Source: Gammaproteobacteria bacterium
GTDB taxonomy: Bacteria > Pseudomonadota > Gammaproteobacteria > Eutrophobiales > Eutrophobiaceae
Assembly: GCA_022826885.1 (NCBI GenBank)
Contig: JAJDUB010000073.1
Coordinates: 129,388 to 193,387 of the forward strand
DNA: 64,000 nucleotides
Reading direction: 5' to 3'
Shown: piece after piece, positions 59,471 to 64,000 of the stretch
Position numbering within the stretch: the first letter of the stretch is position 1
How the letters are laid out: every line of letters starts with the position of its first letter
Program-made: the position numbers and the translations under genes
Notes under the pieces: generated by a model
The model's database searches: none
Seen by the model: only the letters and a program-made list of their open reading frames with translations
Told to the model about the DNA's origin: nothing

Positions 59471-62188
59471 ATGCTGAAACAATTCTCCTCAATGCTGCTC
59501 CTCAAGTGGGTACGTCTCGTGCGCAGGTACGCGCCCGTGGTGCTGGTTGCGGCGTTCGCCCTCGCCTTCCTTGCGGTGCGCTATACCGCGCACAACATCT
59601 CCATCAACACCGACACCGAGCACATGCTGTCGGCGGAACTGTCCTGGCGCAAACTGGACCAGGAATATGAACGGCTGTTCCCGCAGTACGACAACAACAT
59701 CCTGATCGTCCTGGAAGCCGCCACGCCGGACCAGGCCCGGGACGCCGCAATGCTGCTGTATGAGCGGCTGCGGGCGGAGCGGGACCTGTTCGAGTTCGTG
59801 TACTACCCGAACGCGCTGCCGGTGTTCCGGGAATCCGGCCTGCTGTATCTCGACCGCGCGGAACTGCAGGACCTGTCCGACAATCTCGCCGAGGTCCAGC
59901 CGTTCCTGGCGAGACTGGCCCGGGACCCTACTCTCCGGGGCCTGTTCGAGGTGCTGGGCGATGCCCTGGACGCCGCCGATGACGGTGAGGAGGTGGATAT
60001 CGAACCTGTCCTCACCCGCATCAGCACCGCGCTGGAGGCGTTGCGCGACGGCCGCCCCTACCGCCTGTCGTGGCAGGAACTCATGTCCGGAGACGGGGAC
60101 GGCGATGGCGACCAATCCAGGGGTCAGAGTAAAATCACCCCGAATCCTGCCATCGACCGGGATAACGAGGATTTTACTCTGACCCCAAAATCTGGGACGG
60201 ATTTGAAATCCGTCCCCGGCGCGGCGAATGCCCCGTACCGCGAGTTCATCCTCACGCAGCCGGAACTGGACTACGCCGGCTTTTTCCCGGCGACCCCGGC
60301 CATCGACAGTATCCGCGGGGCCTACGACGAGCTTGGCATCGCCGCCTCCCCGGGCGCGGAACTGCGCCTGACCGGGGCCACCATGCTGGCGCACGAGGAA
60401 ATGCTGAGCGTGATGGAAGGCACGGAAACGGCCATCCTGCTGGCCCTGTGCCTGGTCACCGTGATCATGGTGACCGGCCTCAGCTCCCTCATGCTGGCGC
60501 TGGTCACAGTGATCAGCCTGGTCACCGGCCTGGCCTGCACCGCCGCCTTCGCCATACTCACGGTGGGTGAGCTGAACCTGATCTCCGTGGCGTTCGCGGT
60601 GCTCTACATCGGCCTGGGGGTGGATTTTGCGATCCACTATTGCCTGCGTTACCGGGAACACCTCATCGGCGGCGCAGACCGGCGCGGCGCGCTGGACCGG
60701 ACCTCGGCCAACATCGGCGGCTCCCTGTTCCTGTGCGCGGTCAGCACCGCCATCGGGTTCTTCGCCTTCATCCCCACCGACTACACGGGCGTTGCCGAAC
60801 TGGGCTGGATCTCCGGGTTCGGCATGTTCATCAGTTTCGCGGTCACTCTCACGGTCATCCCGGCGCTGCTGTCCCTGCTACCCTACAGGCCTGGCGCTTC
60901 ACCCGGTGAGGAACGCGGGCCGGGCGCCGGGCGCCTGGTCGAGCGGCACGCGGGCAAGGTCCTCGGCGCCACCGCCTGCCTGGCGCTGGCCTCTGCAGTG
61001 GTCCTGGGCGGCCTGCGCTTCGACCACAACCCGCTCAACCTGCACGCCCGGGACGGCGCCGCCCTGACCGCGTTCCGGGAACTGCTGGCGGACAACGACC
61101 TGACGCCCTGGACCGCCATCATGATCGCAACCGGCGCGGAACAGGAAGCGAGCTACCGGGCAGCGCTCAACCGCTCCGCCCTGGTGGACAAGGTCGTTAC
61201 GGTGGCGGACTTCATACCCGCCGGCCAGGACGAGAAACTGTTCATCATCGACGAGATGGGCCTGCTGCTGGGCGACCTGTCGGCCGCACCGCCGGATCCC
61301 GCGGCGCAGACCGGCGATGCGCGCCTGGCCGCGCTACGCGGCTTCCTGGAGAAACTGCAGGAAACCGGGGCGGATGATCCTGTGTATGTGAAGCTGCGCA
61401 GCAACCTCACAGAATTGCTGGAGGAGCGGGACGTAGCGTCACAGGCGGCACAACTGGAACAGATGCTGCTGGCGTCGCTGCCCGGCCGCCTGGAGGCATT
61501 GAACGCATCCCTGGACGCGGATTACATTTCCCTGGAAACCCTGCCGGACCAGCTCAAACGGCTCTGGGTCAGCGCCGGCGGCGAGCGCCGCGTCGAGATC
61601 TATCCGAAACAGGACATGCAGGACAACAGGGCGTTACGGGAATTCGTGCGCGCGGTCCAGTCCGTCTCGCCCGAGGTCACCGGTGCGCCGGTAAACAACC
61701 TGGAGGCCAGCGACGCGGTAGCCGCGGCGTTCAGGCAGGCATTCCTGTACGCGTTCGCCGCCATCACGCTTATGCTGTTCATACTCCTGACCCGCAAAAG
61801 AGACGTGTTCCTGGTGCTGGTCCCGCTGCTCACCGCGGCCCTGGTCACCGGCGCCATCAGCGTGCTGGCCGGACTGCCGCTGAACTTCGCCAACGTCATC
61901 GCCCTGCCCCTGCTGCTGGGTATCGGCGTGGACAGCGGCATCCATATAATCCACAGGTATCGCACAGACCTGCCGGACGGGAAAAACATCCTGGCCACCA
62001 GTTCCGCGCGCGCGGTCATCGTCAGTTCACTGACCACCATGGGCGGGGTCGGCAACCTCGCCCTGTCGCCGCACGCAGGCACGGCAAGCATGGGCATGCT
62101 GCTGACCCTGGGCATCGGCGTTACCCTGGCCTGCATGCTGCTGGTGCTGCCGGCGCTGCTGACCTTCCTTGGGAGGGGACGGACTTAA
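59471..62188 (+). CDS. hpnN: HpnN, RND/MMPL-family hopanoid transporter, with REP-derived insert
   Basis: A 905-residue RND-type transporter. The N-terminal anchor YAPVVLVAAFALAFLAVRYTA, then a periplasmic domain, and TM blocks at ~300-450 (ILLALCLVTVIMVTGLSSL, VAFAVLYIGLGVDFAIHYC) and ~770-905 (VALPLLLGIGVDSGIHII-like IALPLLLGIGVDSGIHII). GVDFAIHY and GVDSGIHI are the RND TM4/TM10-like charged motifs. HpnN moves hopanoids to the outer membrane. Residues ~217-249 (RGQSKITPNPAIDRDNEDF, TLTPKSGTDLKSVPG) are encoded by two REP units and are not expected in the family. ATG 59471 is preferred to GTG 59444 inside the repeat. The C-terminal GRGRT and TAA come from a third REP. Confidence 0.93.
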   Translation: MLKQFSSMLLLKWVRLVRRYAPVVLVAAFALAFLAVRYTAHNISINTDTEHMLSAELSWRKLDQEYERLFPQYDNNILIVLEAATPDQARDAAMLLYERLRAERDLFEFVYYPNALPVFRESGLLYLDRAELQDLSDNLAEVQPFLARLARDPTLRGLFEVLGDALDAADDGEEVDIEPVLTRISTALEALRDGRPYRLSWQELMSGDGDGDGDQSRGQSKITPNPAIDRDNEDFTLTPKSGTDLKSVPGAANAPYREFILTQPELDYAGFFPATPAIDSIRGAYDELGIAASPGAELRLTGATMLAHEEMLSVMEGTETAILLALCLVTVIMVTGLSSLMLALVTVISLVTGLACTAAFAILTVGELNLISVAFAVLYIGLGVDFAIHYCLRYREHLIGGADRRGALDRTSANIGGSLFLCAVSTAIGFFAFIPTDYTGVAELGWISGFGMFISFAVTLTVIPALLSLLPYRPGASPGEERGPGAGRLVERHAGKVLGATACLALASAVVLGGLRFDHNPLNLHARDGAALTAFRELLADNDLTPWTAIMIATGAEQEASYRAALNRSALVDKVVTVADFIPAGQDEKLFIIDEMGLLLGDLSAAPPDPAAQTGDARLAALRGFLEKLQETGADDPVYVKLRSNLTELLEERDVASQAAQLEQMLLASLPGRLEALNASLDADYISLETLPDQLKRLWVSAGGERRVEIYPKQDMQDNRALREFVRAVQSVSPEVTGAPVNNLEASDAVAAAFRQAFLYAFAAITLMLFILLTRKRDVFLVLVPLLTAALVTGAISVLAGLPLNFANVIALPLLLGIGVDSGIHIIHRYRTDLPDGKNILATSSARAVIVSSLTTMGGVGNLALSPHAGTASMGMLLTLGIGVTLACMLLVLPALLTFLGRGRT
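60120..60217. repeat. Two REP units inserted in frame within hpnN
   Basis: 60120-60186: GGGGTCAGAGTAAAATC paired with GATTTTACTCTGACCCC around a 33-base loop. 60194-60217: GGGACGGATTTG...AAATCCGTCCCC. The frame used avoids the TAA of the unit (read GGT-CAG-AGT-AAA) and adds ~33 residues, ending with GTDLKSVP. Confidence 0.88.
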
Positions 62189-62319
62189 GTCCGTCCCCGA
62201 TAGATGGGGTCAGAGTAAAAAACTCGAAGAGTTTTCTTACTCTGACCCCGGTTGAATTGCGGGGTCAGAAGCCTAAGGGGTCAGAGTAAGAAATTCGTCA
62301 GAATTTTTACTCTGACCCC
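62175..62319. repeat. REP cluster after hpnN (three units)
   Basis: 62175-62198 (GGGGACGGACTTAAG...TCCCC, contains the hpnN stop TAA), 62206-62249 and 62277-62319 (GGGGTCAGAG...CTCTGACCCC), plus a half copy GGGGTCAGAA at 62261. The unit 62277-62319 is identical to 9088-9130. Confidence 0.88.
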
Positions 62320-62374
62320 AAATATCTAATGCGATATAATCCCGCAGTTATGGAAGCCTGCCGGAAGCGCCTGA

Positions 62375-62980
62375 ATGTACAATGACAAACCACTGGACGC
62401 AAAGCTGGCGGCCTGGCTGGTTTATCCATTGCGTAATACCGCCGTCACCCCTAATCATCTCACGACGGTACGGCTGCTCACCGGCGTGGTTGCCTGCACG
62501 CTGCTCGCGACCGGGGACCCGTGGCTGGTCAATGCCGGCGCCCTGTGCTTTGCGGTGTCCAACTTTTTCGACCACACCGACGGGGAACTGGCCCGGATCA
62601 CCGGCAAGACCAGCAAGTTCGGCCATTACTACGATCTCGCCAGCGACGCCGTCGTCGATATCCTGCTGTTCGCAGGCATCGGCTTCGGCCTGATGCACGG
62701 CCCGCTGGGAACCGGGGCGCTGTTCATGGGAATACTCGCCGGCGTTGCGGTGGCCGCGATTTTCCAGCTCCGCCTGATGATCAGCAACATCACCGGCAGG
62801 TTCCAGATCGAACAACCCAATATCGGACTGTTCGAGATCGAAGACGTCTTCTACCTGCTGCCGCTGATCACGTTTTTCGGGTTCCTGCAACCGTTCCTCA
62901 TCGTGGCTGCCGTGTGCGCCCCCGTGTTTGCCTTATGGACCCTGCGCCAATACCTGAGGTGCAAGAGGGGACAGAATTGA
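62375..62980 (+). CDS. CDP-alcohol phosphatidyltransferase family protein
   Basis: A 201-residue membrane enzyme with the full CDP-OH-P-transferase motif DGELARITGKTSKFGHYYDL continuing ASD (D-G-x2-A-R-x8-G-x3-D-x3-D, residues ~69-91), and several transmembrane helices. These enzymes transfer the phospho group from a CDP-linked donor to an alcohol acceptor, as in phosphatidylglycerol-phosphate or phosphonolipid synthesis. Located between hpnN and hpnA, so its acceptor might be a hopanoid or a lipid made with it; the donor could also be a CMP-activated phosphonate from the 26.6-30.3 kb genes. Both are inference. The TGA stop lies in a REP (62967-62991). Confidence 0.88.
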   Translation: MYNDKPLDAKLAAWLVYPLRNTAVTPNHLTTVRLLTGVVACTLLATGDPWLVNAGALCFAVSNFFDHTDGELARITGKTSKFGHYYDLASDAVVDILLFAGIGFGLMHGPLGTGALFMGILAGVAVAAIFQLRLMISNITGRFQIEQPNIGLFEIEDVFYLLPLITFFGFLQPFLIVAAVCAPVFALWTLRQYLRCKRGQN

Positions 62981-63065
62981 ATTCCGTCCCCCCATTCCGG
63001 GTCACCCTGTGGCCCCTGGGCGAGTACCCGGCAGGTAAGAGGGGACGGACTTGAAGTCCGTCCCC
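62967..63065. repeat. Two REP palindromes before hpnA
   Basis: 62967-62991 (GGGGACAGAATTG...ATTCCGTCCCC, holding the stop of the previous gene) and 63041-63065 (GGGGACGGACTTG...AGTCCGTCCCC), 18 bases before the hpnA ATG. Confidence 0.85.
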
Positions 63066-63082
63066 GGACCCCGGCCCGACCC

Positions 63083-64000
63083 ATGACTACACTGGTCACC
63101 GGCGGCAACGGCTTCGTCGGGTCCGCGCTGGTACGGCTGCTGCTGGAACAGGACCACCAGGTAAGAGTCCTGGCCAGGCCCGGCAGCGACCGGCGCAACC
63201 TGGAACGACTGGACATCGACCTGGTAGAAGGCGACCTGACCGACGCCGCCTCGCTGCAACGGGCAGTGAAGGGTTGCAGCCACCTGTTCCACGTCGCCGC
63301 GGATTACCGCTTATGGATACCCGACCCCGAACGCATGTACAAGACCAACGTGGACGGGTCCCGGGACCTGTTGCGCGCGGCCGCCGACGCGGGCGTTGGC
63401 AGGATGGTCTATACCAGCAGCGTGGCGACCCTTGGCATCAACCGGGACCGCGGCCCCGCTGACGAGACCACGCCGGTGAGCCTTGCGGACATGGTCGGCC
63501 ACTACAAGCGTTCGAAATTCCTGGCCGAACAGGCGGTGCTGGAACTGGTGCAGGAACAGGGGCTGCCCGTCGTCATCGTCAACCCGTCCACGCCCATCGG
63601 GCCGCGGGACGTCAAGCCCACGCCCACCGGCCGCATCATCGTCGATGCGCTGAGGGGAAAAATCCCCGCCTACGTGGACACGGGGCTGAACATCGCCCAC
63701 GTGGACGACGTGGCGGCCGGCCACCTGCTGGCGTTCGAGCGGGGCGAACCGGGCAGACGTTACATCCTGGGCGGTGAAAACCTGTCGTTGCAGGCCATCC
63801 TCGGCATCATCTGCGATTATGCGGACCTTGCGCCGCCGCGCCTGCGCCTGCCCCACAACGCGGTCTATCCCTTCGCCTGGCTCGCGGAACAGTGGGCGCG
63901 GGTGAGCGGCAAAGAGCCGTTCGCGACGGTGGACGGCGTTAAAATGGCGAAGAAATTCATGTATTTCTCCTCCGCCCTGGCGCAGCAAACGCTTGGCTAT
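63083..64000 (+). CDS. hpnA: HpnA, hopanoid-associated sugar epimerase (partial, 3' end outside window)
   Basis: 306 residues visible of an extended SDR of about 330. N-terminal TTLVTGGNGFVGSALVRLLL with GxxGxxG, HVAADYRLWIPDP and TNVDGSRDLLRAAADAGV are HpnA signatures; the active site YKRSKF gives the YxxxK (Y-K-R-S-K); VNPSTPIGPRDVKPTPTGRIIVD is diagnostic. HpnA is found with hopanoid genes, presumably acting on the sugar or ribosyl part of extended hopanoids. ATG 63083 follows the REP region after 18 bases. The ORF is still open at the window edge. Confidence 0.94.
   Translation, partial: MTTLVTGGNGFVGSALVRLLLEQDHQVRVLARPGSDRRNLERLDIDLVEGDLTDAASLQRAVKGCSHLFHVAADYRLWIPDPERMYKTNVDGSRDLLRAAADAGVGRMVYTSSVATLGINRDRGPADETTPVSLADMVGHYKRSKFLAEQAVLELVQEQGLPVVIVNPSTPIGPRDVKPTPTGRIIVDALRGKIPAYVDTGLNIAHVDDVAAGHLLAFERGEPGRRYILGGENLSLQAILGIICDYADLAPPRLRLPHNAVYPFAWLAEQWARVSGKEPFATVDGVKMAKKFMYFSSALAQQTLGY

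Overview
The window looks like chromosome from a hopanoid-making, high-GC gammaproteobacterium, probably uncultured or environmental. Reasons: a gammaproteobacterial style of gene content (malate synthase G, MlaA, TonB-dependent receptor, VCBS/RTX secreted metzincin), dense hpn genes, and very many short palindromic repeats of the REP type that are typical of such genomes. No phage, plasmid or complete insertion sequence is visible. The assignment to class is inference from gene content only.

Region 1 (1-9.0 kb) is a lipid region: the tail of a sugar/headgroup nucleotidyltransferase, then a MobA-like nucleotidyltransferase and a GNAT-fold protein (minus strand), a HIT protein, and a run of fatty acyl-AMP/ACP ligase, NAD-dependent epimerase-like reductase, acyl carrier protein, serine palmitoyltransferase-like enzyme and a lipid/oligosaccharide flippase. 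The ligase-epimerase-ACP-SPT order is that of the Caulobacter ceramide genes (cc_1165 to cc_1162), and the GNAT protein is a candidate for the separate ceramide synthase. Region 2 (9.1-15.4 kb) holds metabolic genes: a two-piece XdhC, an O-acetylhomoserine sulfhydrylase-like enzyme, a hydrolase, a MetF-like protein, a Sel1 protein, a DUF2064/glycosyltransferase pair and a tRNA-Arg(CCT). Region 3 (15.4-25 kb) has a HEPN-like gene remnant beside the tRNA, a 1640-residue secreted RTX metzincin with DNA-level tandem repeats, a sensor kinase-receiver-wHTH fusion broken by an amber codon, and an exported amidohydrolase.

Region 4 (25-30.3 kb) is pgi, a nucleotidyltransferase, PEP mutase fused to a nucleotidyltransferase, and phosphonopyruvate decarboxylase: phosphonate synthesis with nucleotide activation. 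Region 5 (30.4-36.3 kb) is dxs, divergent from hpnH-hpnB-hpnM-mlaA. Region 6 (36.4-43.5 kb) contains an SDR, glcB, a parvulin, argS and a LysR regulator. Region 7 (43.5-51.7 kb) is a catabolic-looking operon: CoA ligase, SemiSWEET-like transporter, small IacB-like protein, SDR, and HyuA/HyuB, facing a 4Fe-4S reductive-dehalogenase/QueG-like protein. Region 8 (51.9-55.4 kb) is a TonB receptor plus amidohydrolase pair. Region 9 (55.5-64 kb) is a second hopanoid run: HpnL, squalene synthase, HpnG, a phytanoyl-CoA-type dioxygenase, HpnN, a CDP-alcohol phosphatidyltransferase and HpnA (cut by the window end). The squalene-hopene cyclase is not in the window.

Taken together, much of the window builds unusual outer-membrane lipids: ceramide, hopanoids, and a CMP-activated phosphonate that could be a lipid headgroup. 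The most unusual non-genic signals are (i) four copies of an element with a conserved 56-bp core and long inverted arms whose sequence differs from copy to copy yet stays self-complementary, and (ii) REP palindromes that have entered coding sequence, adding in-frame peptides to ArgS and HpnN and supplying the stop codon of at least five genes.
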